64,000 nt of DNA, taken from assembly GCA_000170815.1 (NCBI GenBank), contig ABCO01000006.1, positions 1 through 64,000 on the forward strand. Reading direction: 5' to 3'. Source of the DNA: an unidentified eubacterium SCB49. Its GTDB lineage: Bacteria > Bacteroidota > Bacteroidia > Flavobacteriales > Flavobacteriaceae. The notes beneath the pieces were generated by a model. The model saw only the letters and a program-made list of their open reading frames with translations. It was not told the origin of the DNA and did no database searches. Shown piece by piece: positions 44,307 to 54,456 of the stretch (positions are counted from its first letter, which is position 1; every line of letters starts with the position of its first letter). A program made the position numbers and the translations under genes.

Positions 44307-45071
44307 CTAAAACCCTCTTTTTTCTAACCAATCGATAACAATCTTGTTAAATAGATCTGGGTGTTCCATCATGGCAGCGTGCCCACATTTATCTATCCAG
44401 AATAATTCGCTATCAGGAAGTAGTTGGTTAAATTCTTCACCAACATCTGGGGGAGTTACGTTATCGTTTTTACCCCAAACAATACAAGTAGGAGCTTTCA
44501 TTTCAGGTAAATCTTTTGCCATATTATGACGTATGGCACTCTTAGCGATAGATAAAGTACGAATTAGTTTTGTTCGATCATTTACGGTGTCGTAAACTTC
44601 ATCAACCAATTCTGGAGTCGCTATTTTTGGATCGTAAAATACATTTTCTGTTTTACGCTTAATGTAGTCTTTGTCACCACGTTTTGGGTAACTTTCTCCC
44701 ATCGCGCTTTCGTAAAGTCCGCTACTACCTGTAATGACTAACGCCTTTACGTGCTCAGGATAGAGCTTGGTAAAAAGCAGCCCAATGTGTCCACCAAGTG
44801 AGTTTCCTACTAAGATTACTTCTTTAAAGTTTTTATGATCTATAAACTCTTTTAAGTACTTCGCAAACTGTTTTACGTTGGTTTTTAAAATAGGGAGTGA
44901 GTATAAGGGTAACTCTGGTAAAAGCACATTATAACCTTTAGCCGGAAAAAAGTCGATCATTCCGTTAAAGTTGCTTAGTCCACCCATAAGACCGTGAAGT
45001 ATGATGATGGGAGTTCCTTCACCTGCTTCTACGTAGTTAAATTTTCCTTCAGTCTTAAGTTGGTTTTCCAT
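44307..45071 (-). CDS. Alpha/beta hydrolase
   Basis: This 254-residue soluble hydrolase has the classic fold. The oxyanion loop is ILHGLMGGLSNF, the nucleophile elbow VGNSLGGHIG carries the catalytic Ser, a later Asp is in WGKNDNVTPPD, and the His is in KCGHAAMMEHPD. The substrate cannot be inferred. It lies upstream of engB on the same strand with a gap of about 130 bp, and is divergent from the dcw cluster. Confidence 0.9.
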   Translation of the reverse strand: MENQLKTEGKFNYVEAGEGTPIIILHGLMGGLSNFNGMIDFFPAKGYNVLLPELPLYSLPILKTNVKQFAKYLKEFIDHKNFKEVILVGNSLGGHIGLLFTKLYPEHVKALVITGSSGLYESAMGESYPKRGDKDYIKRKTENVFYDPKIATPELVDEVYDTVNDRTKLIRTLSIAKSAIRHNMAKDLPEMKAPTCIVWGKNDNVTPPDVGEEFNQLLPDSELFWIDKCGHAAMMEHPDLFNKIVIDWLEKRGF

Positions 45072-45254
45072 AAATAAGGGTTAATGTCAATAACAAAAGT
45101 ACACATTTTTTCATCAAAAAAGCATCTTCTTATCCCTTCGGAAATTTTAATTATATCCACTCTTTTATACAACCCAAAATTAGATTGTTGAAAACCCGCT
45201 AATCTATTTGATGGTCAACAGTTTGAGTGTTTTTAGGTGCTTATAGGTGTATGT

Positions 45255-45320
45255 GGGTGGTAAAACTTATCAACAAAGTGGTAAAAGGTGGGAAAATGTG
45301 GTAAATAATTTCTAAATTTG
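45255..45320 (+). promoter_or_regulatory. MraZ-type repeat operator and dcw promoter
   Basis: Three tandem 10-bp repeats, AAAGTGGTAA (45275-45284), AAGGTGGGAA (45285-45294) and AATGTGGTAA (45295-45304), precede a perfect -7 element TAAATTTG (45313-45320). A further GTGG lies at 45257-45260. The repeats cover the -33 region, and no TTG is present there. MraZ in other bacteria binds TGGG-type repeats at 10-bp period in its own promoter, so autoregulation of mraZ and the dcw operon is likely. The rest of the 300-bp gap (45072-45254) shows no other feature. Confidence 0.7.
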
Positions 45321-45371
45321 TTCATTCTTGAAACACATTTTTTCGGGTTTATATAATTTCAGAAACAATTA

Positions 45372-45842
45372 ATGCTCAACTTAATTGGGACATATGAATG
45401 CAAAGCAGATGCGAAGGGGAGGCTTATGATGCCTTCATCTTTGAAGAAGCAATTGAGTCCTGTAATGGCACAAGGTTTTGTGGTAAAAAGAGCAGTTTTT
45501 CAAAATTGTCTTGAGTTGTATCCTATGGAAGAGTGGAATCGTTTGATGGAAAAAATGAATAAGCTTAATCGTTTTAAGCGTAAAAATGTGGATTTCATTC
45601 GTCGTTTTACTGCTGGAGTGAAGGTGGTGGAGCTTGATGCGACGGGAAGATTAAATGTGCCTAAAGACCTTGCTTCTTTTGCTGGTATAACCAAAGAGGT
45701 GGTAGTGTCTTCTGCTATAAATATAGTAGAAATTTGGGATAAAGATAAGTACGAACAAGCCATTGATGATGCTGCAAGCGATTTTGCAGATCTAGCCGAA
45801 GAGGTAATGGGAGATACAGATGACATAGATGGAATATCATAA
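45372..45842 (+). CDS. mraZ: Transcriptional regulator MraZ
   Basis: This 156-residue protein has two SpoVT/AbrB-like swapped-hairpin repeats, each with the Asp-x-x-x-Arg motif: DAKGRLMMPSSLKK near the start and DATGRLNVPKDLASFAG in the second half. MraZ forms ring-shaped multimers, binds its own promoter and controls the division and cell wall cluster. It is the first gene of the cluster and overlaps rsmH by 14 bases. Confidence 0.96.
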   Translation: MLNLIGTYECKADAKGRLMMPSSLKKQLSPVMAQGFVVKRAVFQNCLELYPMEEWNRLMEKMNKLNRFKRKNVDFIRRFTAGVKVVELDATGRLNVPKDLASFAGITKEVVVSSAINIVEIWDKDKYEQAIDDAASDFADLAEEVMGDTDDIDGIS

Positions 45843-46725
45843 TCCTGTTCTTTTACATCCAACAGTGGATGGTCTGGCAATTAAGCCAGATGGAGTGTAT
45901 GTAGATGTCACTTTTGGTGGCGGTGGTCATTCGCGTGAGATATTGAAGCGATTAGGGCCTAATGGAAAACTAATAGCTTTTGATCAAGATAAAGATGCTT
46001 TGGATAATGTGATAGATGATCCAAGATTTGTTTTAGTGAATGAGAACTTTAGGTTTTTAAAACGCTTTTTACGTTTTCACGGTCATAAACAAGTAGATGG
46101 AATCTTGGCAGATTTTGGCGTTTCATCACATCAGTTTGATGTTGCAGAGCGTGGATTTTCTACTCGTTTTGAGGCAGAATTAGATATGAGAATGGATCAA
46201 GGGAGTGCTTTTTCTGCGTATGATGTTGTGAATAATTATGAAGAGTCGCAATTGTCTTCGGTTTTGTTTCAATATGGTGAGTTGCGAGCATCAAAGGGAA
46301 TCGCAAGGGTAATTTGTGAAAAGAGAAAAAACGGTCCGATAAAAACAAGTGATCAATTGAAAGAAGCGGTTGCTAGGTTTTTGCCGAAACATCGCGAGCA
46401 TAAAATATTGGCTCAGATATATCAAGCTATACGTATTGAGGTAAATCAAGAGCTTGAAGTGATTAAAGAGTTTTTGCAACAATCTATAGAAGTTTTGCCT
46501 GTGGGCGGGAGATTGAGTGTGATTAGTTATCATAGTCTAGAAGATAGGTTGGTGAAAAGATTTATGAGAAACGGAATGTTTGAAGGGGAGCCTGAGAAGG
46601 ATGTGTTTGGTAGGGCAGAAGTGCCTATGAAGCCTGTTGGGAAATTTATTATTCCAGATGCAGCAGAGATTAAAGAGAATAATCGTGCAAGAAGTGCAAA
46701 GCTTCGAATAGCGAAAAAATTATAG
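45829..46725 (+). CDS. rsmH: 16S rRNA m4C1402 methyltransferase RsmH
   Basis: This 298-residue SAM enzyme (formerly MraW) methylates C1402 of 16S rRNA. It has the family start MEYHNPVLLHPTVDGL, the SAM site DVTFGGGGHSREIL, LADFGVSSHQFD and the C-terminal SYHSLEDRLVKRFM and NNRARSAKLRIA. The start overlaps mraZ. Confidence 0.97.
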   Translation: MEYHNPVLLHPTVDGLAIKPDGVYVDVTFGGGGHSREILKRLGPNGKLIAFDQDKDALDNVIDDPRFVLVNENFRFLKRFLRFHGHKQVDGILADFGVSSHQFDVAERGFSTRFEAELDMRMDQGSAFSAYDVVNNYEESQLSSVLFQYGELRASKGIARVICEKRKNGPIKTSDQLKEAVARFLPKHREHKILAQIYQAIRIEVNQELEVIKEFLQQSIEVLPVGGRLSVISYHSLEDRLVKRFMRNGMFEGEPEKDVFGRAEVPMKPVGKFIIPDAAEIKENNRARSAKLRIAKKL

Positions 46726-46731
46726 TTGTAA

Positions 46732-47049
46732 GTGAAGCAGGGGTTTTACAATATAGTGAAAGGAAAGTTTTTGGTGAGTGATGATGCTTTTGGAAACTGG
46801 CGTTTTATCATTTTCTTGAGTTTACTTGCTCTGGTGATGATTGCTAGTTCTCATATGGCAGATAAAAAAGTACATCATATTGCCCAACTTAATAATACGG
46901 TTAAAGAATTAAAGAGTGAATATTTAGATGTGCGTAAGCAGCTCACTCAAGTTAAAATGGAAAGTAAAATAACATTGGCAATGGCTCAACGAGGATTACA
47001 ACCAAGTGAGACACCACCACAAATAATAAGAATAACTAAACAAAAATAG
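46732..47049 (+). CDS. ftsL: Cell-division protein FtsL-like
   Basis: This 105-residue bitopic membrane protein has a short cytosolic part, a transmembrane helix (about residues 25-42), then a coiled coil (HIAQLNNTVKELKSEYLDVR). Size, topology and location between rsmH and ftsI match FtsL, which recruits FtsW/FtsI as part of the FtsQLB complex. FtsL is poorly conserved, so position is the main evidence. The start codon is GTG 46732. Confidence 0.8.
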   Translation: MKQGFYNIVKGKFLVSDDAFGNWRFIIFLSLLALVMIASSHMADKKVHHIAQLNNTVKELKSEYLDVRKQLTQVKMESKITLAMAQRGLQPSETPPQIIRITKQK

Positions 47050-47054
47050 CGGAC

Positions 47055-49055
47055 TTGTCAACACCTGAAAAAAACATATTAAACCGCTTTTACTTCGTCG
47101 CTGGCTTTATGTTTTTGTTGGCGGTGTTAATAGCTATTAAACTTGCAGATATTCAGTTTGTACAAGGGGATAAGTATCGTAATCTCGCAGCTCAAAACAC
47201 TACTAAAAATGTAATTATACCAGCCAATAGAGGTAATGTGTATGCAGATGATGGTAGCTTATTGGCTAGCTCAGTACCTAATTATGATGTTCGTTTTGAT
47301 GCAGTAACAGTTTCTAAAAAAGATTTTGATGAAAACTTAGTGCCTCTGTCAAAAGAGCTAAGTAAAATGTTTGGTAAGCGAGAGTCGTATTACCAAAACT
47401 TATTTAGAAAAGCGAGGTCTAGTAAGAATCGTTATTTGTTGGTGGCTCGTAACCTTGGGTACTCTGAGTATGTTCAAGTAAAAAACATGCCGCTTTTTAG
47501 AAAAGGACCTAATCGAGGTGGTTTTATTTCTGAACAGAAAACGGTGCGTGAGCATCCAATGGGCAAAATAGGAGAACGTCTTGTAGGTAATGAAAATAAA
47601 GGGAAGCCAGGTTATTATTCTGTAGGTCTTGAAGGTGCCTACCATGAATATTTAAGTGGTAAAGAAGGAAGACGTCTCAAGCAAAAAATATCTAAAGGTA
47701 GATGGAAGCCAGTATATGATGAAAATGAAATAGAGCCGCAGGATGGTTATGATGTGATTTCGACCATAAATGTGAATATGCAAGATATAGCACATCACGC
47801 TTTATTGAAACAGTTGGAAGCGTATGATGCAGATCACGGTTGTGTGATTGTAATGGAGGTGGCTACAGGGCAAATAAAAGCAGTTTCAAATCTAGGGAAG
47901 GGGAGTAATGGTTCTTATTATGAGCGTCGTAATTATGCACTTTGGGAATCTATCGAGCCTGGTTCTACTTTTAAAACGGTAGCCTTGACCATTGCACTAG
48001 AAGATGAGGTGATTGATACGTCAACGATTGTGAATGCGAGTCATGGCTCTTATAGGTTGTATGGTCGTAATATTACAGATAGTGGTAATGGTTACGGAGA
48101 TATTTCTGCTGCAAAGGCGCTAGAAGTTTCGTCTAACATTGGGTTTGCGAAAATTATTAATGAGCATTATAAAGACAAACCTCAAAAGTTTTTGGATCAT
48201 CTTAAAGAGTGGAAGATGGATACCACTTTAGGGATTGATATTAAAGGAGAGGGGATGCCGGTAATTCCGAAAATAGGAGGAGAGTTATGGAGTAGAAACG
48301 CTTTACCGAGTATGGCTTATGGTTATAATTTACAGATGACTGCAATGCAGATTCTTACTTTTTATAATGCCTTGGCAAATGATGGTAAGATGGTAAAGCC
48401 ACAGTTTGTAAAAGAGATTAGAGCTTGGAATGATGTTGTTTTAGAGCAAGAAACAGAAGTGATTAATGATCAAATAGCTTCTCAAGAAACGATAGACAAG
48501 GTAAGAGCGGTTCTTAAAAATATTGTGGTGCGAGGAACAGGTAGGAAGTTGTATAGTGAGAATTTTTCTATGGCAGGAAAAACAGGTACCGCTCGTAAAG
48601 AATATGGTAATTATCAAGAATGGTTAAAAAAGAAGAAGTATGTCTCTTCGTTTTCTGGGTATTTTCCGGCAGAAAACCCTAAGTATTCTTGTGTTGTAGT
48701 GATACACGAGCCAAGCACAAAAAAAGGATATTATGGAGCAGATGTAACTGGACCTGTTTTTAAAAGAATAGCTCAGAAAATTTATACAGACAGTCCATTA
48801 AAAGATGAAGTAAATGAAGAGGATGTTGATGATGTAGAAATGACAAAAGCTTTCGACGCTTATTTTGATAAAGCATCTTTAGCAAAAAGAGAAGTGCCTA
48901 ATGTAAAAGGAATGGCTGGAATGGATGCTGTTTCGTTACTAGAAAATTTAGGCTATAAAGTAAAAGTCAATGGAGTTGGTACTGTGAAAAAACAGTCCAT
49001 AAAGCCAGGAGCAAAACCAAAATTAGGAACACAAATAGTATTAACTGTATCGTGA
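47055..49055 (+). CDS. ftsI: Division transpeptidase PBP (FtsI) with PASTA domain
   Basis: This 666-residue class B penicillin-binding protein crosslinks septal peptidoglycan. It has an N-terminal transmembrane helix and a transpeptidase domain with SxxK in EPGSTFKTV, SxN in VSSNIGFAK and KTG in AGKTGTARKEYG. A C-terminal PASTA repeat (VPNVKGMAGMDAVSLLENLG) is present, which proteobacterial FtsI lacks. TTG 47055 is the start; no ATG lies between it and the ftsL stop. It overlaps murE by four bases. Confidence 0.94.
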   Translation: MSTPEKNILNRFYFVAGFMFLLAVLIAIKLADIQFVQGDKYRNLAAQNTTKNVIIPANRGNVYADDGSLLASSVPNYDVRFDAVTVSKKDFDENLVPLSKELSKMFGKRESYYQNLFRKARSSKNRYLLVARNLGYSEYVQVKNMPLFRKGPNRGGFISEQKTVREHPMGKIGERLVGNENKGKPGYYSVGLEGAYHEYLSGKEGRRLKQKISKGRWKPVYDENEIEPQDGYDVISTINVNMQDIAHHALLKQLEAYDADHGCVIVMEVATGQIKAVSNLGKGSNGSYYERRNYALWESIEPGSTFKTVALTIALEDEVIDTSTIVNASHGSYRLYGRNITDSGNGYGDISAAKALEVSSNIGFAKIINEHYKDKPQKFLDHLKEWKMDTTLGIDIKGEGMPVIPKIGGELWSRNALPSMAYGYNLQMTAMQILTFYNALANDGKMVKPQFVKEIRAWNDVVLEQETEVINDQIASQETIDKVRAVLKNIVVRGTGRKLYSENFSMAGKTGTARKEYGNYQEWLKKKKYVSSFSGYFPAENPKYSCVVVIHEPSTKKGYYGADVTGPVFKRIAQKIYTDSPLKDEVNEEDVDDVEMTKAFDAYFDKASLAKREVPNVKGMAGMDAVSLLENLGYKVKVNGVGTVKKQSIKPGAKPKLGTQIVLTVS

Positions 49056-50515
49056 TAGTATTAAAAGACATATTGTATAAAGTTACCTTAGATAAAGTGC
49101 TAGGGAATACAGCTGTGGCTATACGTAATATCAATTTTGATAGTCGTCAAGTTGGTTTAGATGATGTTTTTGTAGCTATTAAAGGCGTGCAAAGTGATGG
49201 TCATGACTACATTAAGAAAGCAGTAGATCAAGGAGCAATTGCAATTATTTGTGAAACGATTCCTTCTGAAATAATAAATGGGATTACCTATATACAGGTT
49301 GAAGACAGCCAAGAAGCACTAGCTATCATGGCTGATAATTATTACGGAAATCCTTCTGCTCAAATAAAATTAGTAGGGGTAACCGGTACAAATGGTAAAA
49401 CTACAATAGCAACTTTACTGTATAACCTGTTTATGGCTGCTGGGTATGAGACAGGCTTGTTGTCTACGGTAAAAATTATGGTAGGAAAGCAGCAGTATAA
49501 AGCAACTCATACAACGCCAGATAGCTTAACGATTAATCGTTATTTGCGTGAGATGGTAGATGCGGGAGTTTCATATTGTTTTATGGAAGTGAGCTCGCAT
49601 GGGATTCATCAAAAGCGTACAGAAGGATTAACATTTGCTGGTGGGATTTTTACAAATTTATCACACGACCATCTAGATTATCACAAAGATTTTAAGGAGT
49701 ACCGTGACGTAAAAAAGAAGTTTTTTGACCAGTTGTCAAAAACTGCATTTGCATTAGTTAACGCAGATGATAAAAACGGAATGGTAATGCTGCAGAATAC
49801 TTCGGCAAAAAAAGTGACTTATGCTTTAAAGTCTATGGCAGACCATAAGGCTCAAATTTTAGAAAATCAATTACAAGGATTGCTTCTCAAGTTAGATGGG
49901 CAAGAATTATGGGTTAAGCTTATCGGTAATTTTAATGCCTATAACGTGTTGGCAATCTATGCTACTGCCGAATTGTTAGGATTGGAAACGATAGAAACGT
50001 TACAGCTGATAAGCACGCTAGAAAGTGTAGATGGTAGATTTCAATATTTTATCTCTAATACTAAGGTAACTGCAGTTGTTGATTATGCACATACTCCAGA
50101 TGCTTTAAAAAATGTGCTTGAAACTATAAATACAATTCGAACAGGTAATGAACAGCTTATTACTGTAGTAGGTTGTGGTGGAGATAGAGATGTCACAAAA
50201 CGTCCAATAATGGGTAAGATTGCTGCCCAGTTAAGTACAAAAGCCATTTTTACGAGTGATAATCCAAGAACAGAACAACCTGAAGCTATTATTGAACAAA
50301 TAGAAGCAGGAGTCGAGCCTATAGATTTTAAGAAAACACTGTCTATTACAGATAGAAAACAAGCAATAAAAACCGCTTGTCAACTGGCTAATGAAAATGA
50401 TATCATTCTCATTGCTGGTAAAGGTCACGAGACCTATCAAGAAGTACAAGGAGAACGTACAGATTTTGATGATTATAAAATTGTTAAACAGTTATTAACC
50501 GCCCTTAACAAATAA
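49052..50515 (+). CDS. murE: UDP-N-acetylmuramoyl-tripeptide synthetase MurE
   Basis: This 487-residue ligase adds the third residue (meso-diaminopimelate is expected in Bacteroidota) to UDP-MurNAc-dipeptide. Motifs: the P-loop [35 protein letters not shown] and the C-terminal [15 protein letters not shown], which includes the DNPR motif tied to diaminopimelate specificity. It starts at GTG 49052, overlapping the ftsI stop. Confidence 0.96.
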   Translation: MIVLKDILYKVTLDKVLGNTAVAIRNINFDSRQVGLDDVFVAIKGVQSDGHDYIKKAVDQGAIAIICETIPSEIINGITYIQVEDSQEALAIMADNYYGNPSAQIKLVGVTGTNGKTTIATLLYNLFMAAGYETGLLSTVKIMVGKQQYKATHTTPDSLTINRYLREMVDAGVSYCFMEVSSHGIHQKRTEGLTFAGGIFTNLSHDHLDYHKDFKEYRDVKKKFFDQLSKTAFALVNADDKNGMVMLQNTSAKKVTYALKSMADHKAQILENQLQGLLLKLDGQELWVKLIGNFNAYNVLAIYATAELLGLETIETLQLISTLESVDGRFQYFISNTKVTAVVDYAHTPDALKNVLETINTIRTGNEQLITVVGCGGDRDVTKRPIMGKIAAQLSTKAIFTSDNPRTEQPEAIIEQIEAGVEPIDFKKTLSITDRKQAIKTACQLANENDIILIAGKGHETYQEVQGERTDFDDYKIVKQLLTALNK

Positions 50516-50517
50516 GT

Positions 50518-51750
50518 ATGTTATATTATTTATTCGAATATTTAGAAAAACACTACCAGTTTCCTGGGGCGAGCTTATTTGGGTTTATCACCTTTAGAGC
50601 GGCTTTAGCAGTAATTCTATCGTTAGTAATTGCAACCATTTTCGGGAAAAAAATCATCAAATTTCTTCAACGAAAGCAAATGGGAGAAAGCATTCGTGAT
50701 TTAGGCTTGGAAGGGCAAAATGAAAAAGCAGGAACACCTACCATGGGTGGTATTATCATCATTCTTGCAACGCTTATTCCTGTGTTGTTGTTTGCAAAAC
50801 TTGAAAATATTTATGTCATCATGCTTATAGTTACCACATTGTGGATGGGAGTTATAGGGTTTTTAGATGATTATTTAAAAAAGTTTAAGCAAGACAAAGC
50901 GGGGTTGCCAGGTAAGTTTAAGGTATTAGGGCAAGTAGGTTTAGGAATTTTTGTGGGGGCTGTTATGTTCTTTCATCCAGATGTAACGGTAAAGCGTGAG
51001 AAAGTAAATCCTGTAAACTCTACAGAGTTAATCACTCAAAATTCTCCACGTGAATTTTATCCAGAGGAGAAAACGTTATTAACCACCATCCCTTTTGTAA
51101 AGGAAAATGAATTTAACTACGAGTCCTTGATTACTTGGGCGGGTGATAATTATAAAGATTACATCTGGTTAATATTTATTCCTATTGTGATTGTTATTAT
51201 AACGGCAGTGTCAAATGGTGCAAATTTAACAGATGGTATTGATGGTTTGGCTGCTGGTACCTCTGCTATAATTGCTGTCACCTTAGCGCTGTTTGCTTGG
51301 GTATCTGGTAACGTAGTTTTTTCAGATTATTTAAATGTAATGTACATACCACATACGGGAGAGGTTACCATTTTTGTGATGGCTTTTGTGGGAGCGCTTA
51401 TTGGGTTTTTGTGGTATAACGCTTTCCCTGCACAAGTATTTATGGGTGATACCGGAAGTTTGACAATTGGTGGGATTATCGCGGTTATCGCAATTATTAT
51501 TAGAAAAGAATTGTTGATTCCGTTGCTCTGTGGGATTTTCTTAATGGAGAATCTTTCAGTGATTATGCAAGTTAGTTGGTTTAAATATACTCGAAAAAAA
51601 TATGGTGAAGGAAGGCGAATTTTTAGAATGTCACCCCTGCACCACCATTATCAAGTAAAGGGTTTTCACGAAAGTAAAATTGTAACCCGTTTTTGGATTG
51701 TTGGAATTTTTCTGGCCATACTAACTATTGTGACTTTAAAGATAAGGTAG
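50518..51750 (+). CDS. mraY: Phospho-MurNAc-pentapeptide transferase MraY
   Basis: This 410-residue polytopic enzyme makes lipid I. Family motifs: [18 protein letters not shown] (Asp pair), [31 protein letters not shown] and MSPLHHHYQ. At 410 residues it is about 50 longer than E. coli MraY. The extra stretch lies around residues 160-215 between helices ([19 protein letters not shown]) and is a Bacteroidota-style insertion. It starts 2 bp after murE. Confidence 0.96.
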   Translation: MLYYLFEYLEKHYQFPGASLFGFITFRAALAVILSLVIATIFGKKIIKFLQRKQMGESIRDLGLEGQNEKAGTPTMGGIIIILATLIPVLLFAKLENIYVIMLIVTTLWMGVIGFLDDYLKKFKQDKAGLPGKFKVLGQVGLGIFVGAVMFFHPDVTVKREKVNPVNSTELITQNSPREFYPEEKTLLTTIPFVKENEFNYESLITWAGDNYKDYIWLIFIPIVIVIITAVSNGANLTDGIDGLAAGTSAIIAVTLALFAWVSGNVVFSDYLNVMYIPHTGEVTIFVMAFVGALIGFLWYNAFPAQVFMGDTGSLTIGGIIAVIAIIIRKELLIPLLCGIFLMENLSVIMQVSWFKYTRKKYGEGRRIFRMSPLHHHYQVKGFHESKIVTRFWIVGIFLAILTIVTLKIR

Positions 51751-51757
51751 TAGGAGT

Positions 51758-53092
51758 ATGAAGCAGAGATTGGTCATACTTGGAGGTGGAGAAAGCGGTG
51801 TAGGAACTGCTATTCTAGGAATGAATAAAGGGTTTGAAGTGTTTGTTTCAGACTTCGGAAATATTAAAGAAAAGTATAAAAAAGTTCTTGAAAATAATAA
51901 AATAGCATTTGAAGACGGAGGTCATACTTCGGCTTTAATATTGAATGCAGATGTGGTGATGAAGAGCCCAGGGATTCCAGATGAAGCCTCTATTGTTAAG
52001 CAAATTAAAGCAGGTGGCATTTCAGTCATTTCAGAAATTGAATTTGCAAGTGCATTTACAGATGCAACTGTAGTAGGAATAACTGGAAGTAACGGGAAAA
52101 CGACAACGGCAACCTTGACATTTGAGCTATTAAAAGAAGAGTTAAATGTAGCGTTAGGTGGAAATATAGGCAAAAGTTTTGCCGAGCAAGTTTCAGAAGA
52201 AAAGTATAACAATTTTGTGCTTGAACTGAGCAGTTTTCAACTAGATGGTATTAAAGATTTTGCACCGCATATTGCTGTGTTAACAAATTTAAGCCCAGAT
52301 CATTTAGATCGTTATGAATATGATTATGATAAATACATCGCTTCAAAGTTTAGGATTACAATGAACCAAACAGAAGAAGATTATTTTATTTATGATGCAG
52401 ATGATGAAGAGATTACAAAGTGGATGAGTGTCCACGAAATTAAAGCAAAAAAATTGCCTTTTTCACTAAAACAAAAATTTGATGAAGGCGCCTATATAAA
52501 AGATAACCAGATAGTAATAACAATAAATAACACCCATTTCACTATGTCAATTGCAGCTTTAGGATTAAAAGGACAACACAACGTTAAAAACGCTATGGCA
52601 GCTACCACTGTCGCAACTTTATTAAAAATTAGAAAGGCTACTATTAGAGAGAGTCTAGAAAATTTTCAGGGTGTTGAACACCGTTTAGAAAAAGTGGTGA
52701 AAATAGGTAACGTGTTATATGTTAATGATAGTAAAGCTACTAATGTTAATGCTACGTATTACGCACTAGACAGCATGACAAGTCCGACGGTTTGGATTGT
52801 TGGTGGAGTTGACAAAGGAAATAACTATGAAGATTTATTACCGTTAGTAAACGAAAAGGTGAAAGCGATTATTTGTTTGGGTGTCGATAATCAAAAAATT
52901 ATTAGTCAATTTGGGAATGTAGTTGATATGATGGTGGAAGCTTCAAGTATGGCAGAAGCTGTAAAAGTGGCGTATAAACTTTCAGAAAGAAATGATACTG
53001 TGTTACTAAGTCCAGCTTGTGCTAGTTTCGATTTATTTGAAAACTACGAAGACCGTGGAAGACAATTTAAAGAAGCAGTTAGAAATTTATAA
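51758..53092 (+). CDS. murD: UDP-N-acetylmuramoylalanine--D-glutamate ligase MurD
   Basis: This 444-residue cytosolic ligase adds D-Glu to UDP-MurNAc-Ala. It has an N-terminal Rossmann region (VILGGGESGVGTAIL), P-loop GITGSNGKTTTATLTFELL, NLSPDHLDRY, the HNVKNAMAA segment and NDSKATNVNATYYAL. The length is normal. It is followed by a 160-bp gap before ftsW that holds two hairpins. Confidence 0.96.
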   Translation: MKQRLVILGGGESGVGTAILGMNKGFEVFVSDFGNIKEKYKKVLENNKIAFEDGGHTSALILNADVVMKSPGIPDEASIVKQIKAGGISVISEIEFASAFTDATVVGITGSNGKTTTATLTFELLKEELNVALGGNIGKSFAEQVSEEKYNNFVLELSSFQLDGIKDFAPHIAVLTNLSPDHLDRYEYDYDKYIASKFRITMNQTEEDYFIYDADDEEITKWMSVHEIKAKKLPFSLKQKFDEGAYIKDNQIVITINNTHFTMSIAALGLKGQHNVKNAMAATTVATLLKIRKATIRESLENFQGVEHRLEKVVKIGNVLYVNDSKATNVNATYYALDSMTSPTVWIVGGVDKGNNYEDLLPLVNEKVKAIICLGVDNQKIISQFGNVVDMMVEASSMAEAVKVAYKLSERNDTVLLSPACASFDLFENYEDRGRQFKEAVRNL

Positions 53093-53134
53093 TCTAAGGC
53101 TTAAAAAGTCGGTTTAAAAAATCGACAGCGTTTC

Positions 53135-53160
53135 ATTTGACATCAGTGAGTTTGTCAAAT
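53135..53160. other. Inverted repeat between murD and ftsW
   Basis: ATTTGACA (53135-53142) and TGTCAAAT (53153-53160) form an 8-bp dyad around 10 bases. It could be a protein-binding dyad or weak hairpin. Nearby GTCGG...ATCGAC (about 53108-53126) forms a second short stem. Confidence 0.45.
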
Positions 53161-53252
53161 TGGGCGTATTGTAAGTCTGTGAGCAGGCTGCGATAATAAA
53201 TATAATGTAAGAGAAATAAGAATTAAAATTTTCCCGCTTTTGCGGATACAAA

Positions 53253-54446
53253 ATGAAAACTATACTAGAAAATATAAAAGGAGATAAAGCAATCTGGGCA
53301 GTTGCTGGGTTGCTTGCGTTGTTTTCCTTTTTACCTGTGTATAGTGCTAGTAGTAATCTAGCGTATTTGTATGATGATGGGAACACAAGTAAGTATTTGA
53401 TAAAGCATTTTGCGCACTTGGTTTTAGGTTTCACTATTTTGTATGGTGTACATAAAATTCCTTTCCATTATTTTAAAGGGTTGTCTTTGATAGCGTTGCC
53501 GTTTGTTATTGTGCTTTTAATAGTTACAATGGCTCAGGGTACAACTATAGGGGGTGCAAATGCTAGTAGATGGATTAGGATTCCCTTAGTAGGAGTTGGT
53601 TTTCAAACCTCCACGCTTGCGGCGGTTGTGTTAATGGCTTATGTAGCTCGTTATTTGTCTAGAATTAAAGATAAAGTGGTTTCGTTTAAGGAGACCTTAT
53701 TACCGCTTTGGGTTCCTGTTTTTTTTGTGCTTGGTTTAATATTACCGGCTAACTTTTCTACTGCAGCAATCATTTTTGCTATGGTGACGATGTTGGTGTT
53801 TATAGGAGGTTATCCTATAAAATATCTGGCAATCATATTAGCTTCTGGGGCATTGTGTTTAACATTGTTTGTTCTGTCTGCCAAAGCGTTTCCTGGGGTT
53901 TTTCCAAATCGTGTTGATACATGGGTGAGTCGTCTTGACAACTTTTTTGATAAAGAAGATACAGATGCAGATTATCAAATAGAGAAAGCAAAAATCGCAA
54001 TTGCTACAGGAGGTGTTACCGGACTTGGGCCAGGTAAAAGTATTCAGAAAAACTTTTTACCTCAATCTTCATCAGATTTTATTTACGCCATTATCGTAGA
54101 AGAATTTGGGATTGTGGGGGGCTTGTTTTTAATGTCTTTGTATATGTTTTTGCTCTTTAGGTTGGTGATTGTAGCGCACAAAGCAAGTTCTATGTTTGGT
54201 AAGCTTTTAGCCATTGGAGTTGGAGTGCCTATTGTTTTTCAGGCGATGATAAATATGGCTGTAGCTGTAGAGTTATTTCCTGTTACGGGACAAACCTTAC
54301 CCCTTGTTAGTAGTGGAGGAACCAGTATTTGGATGACATGTTTAGCCTTGGGGATGATTTTGAGTGTGAGTGCTAAAAGAGAAGTGCAGAAAGATGAAAT
54401 GGAAGATGTTGAAAATCCATTAGATATTTTAAGTGAAACGATTTAA
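53253..54446 (+). CDS. ftsW: Septal peptidoglycan polymerase FtsW
   Basis: This 397-residue SEDS glycosyltransferase has about ten membrane helices. Conserved segments: GGANASRWIRIPLVGVGFQTS, RVDTWVSRLDNFFDKEDTDADYQ, the GLGPGKSIQKNFLPQSSSDF loop and LPLVSSGGTS near the end. It polymerises septal glycan with FtsI. Intergenic sequence just before the ATG contains a GC-rich palindrome fragment. Confidence 0.95.
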   Translation: MKTILENIKGDKAIWAVAGLLALFSFLPVYSASSNLAYLYDDGNTSKYLIKHFAHLVLGFTILYGVHKIPFHYFKGLSLIALPFVIVLLIVTMAQGTTIGGANASRWIRIPLVGVGFQTSTLAAVVLMAYVARYLSRIKDKVVSFKETLLPLWVPVFFVLGLILPANFSTAAIIFAMVTMLVFIGGYPIKYLAIILASGALCLTLFVLSAKAFPGVFPNRVDTWVSRLDNFFDKEDTDADYQIEKAKIAIATGGVTGLGPGKSIQKNFLPQSSSDFIYAIIVEEFGIVGGLFLMSLYMFLLFRLVIVAHKASSMFGKLLAIGVGVPIVFQAMINMAVAVELFPVTGQTLPLVSSGGTSIWMTCLALGMILSVSAKREVQKDEMEDVENPLDILSETI

Positions 54447-54456
54447 AAATTAAGTT

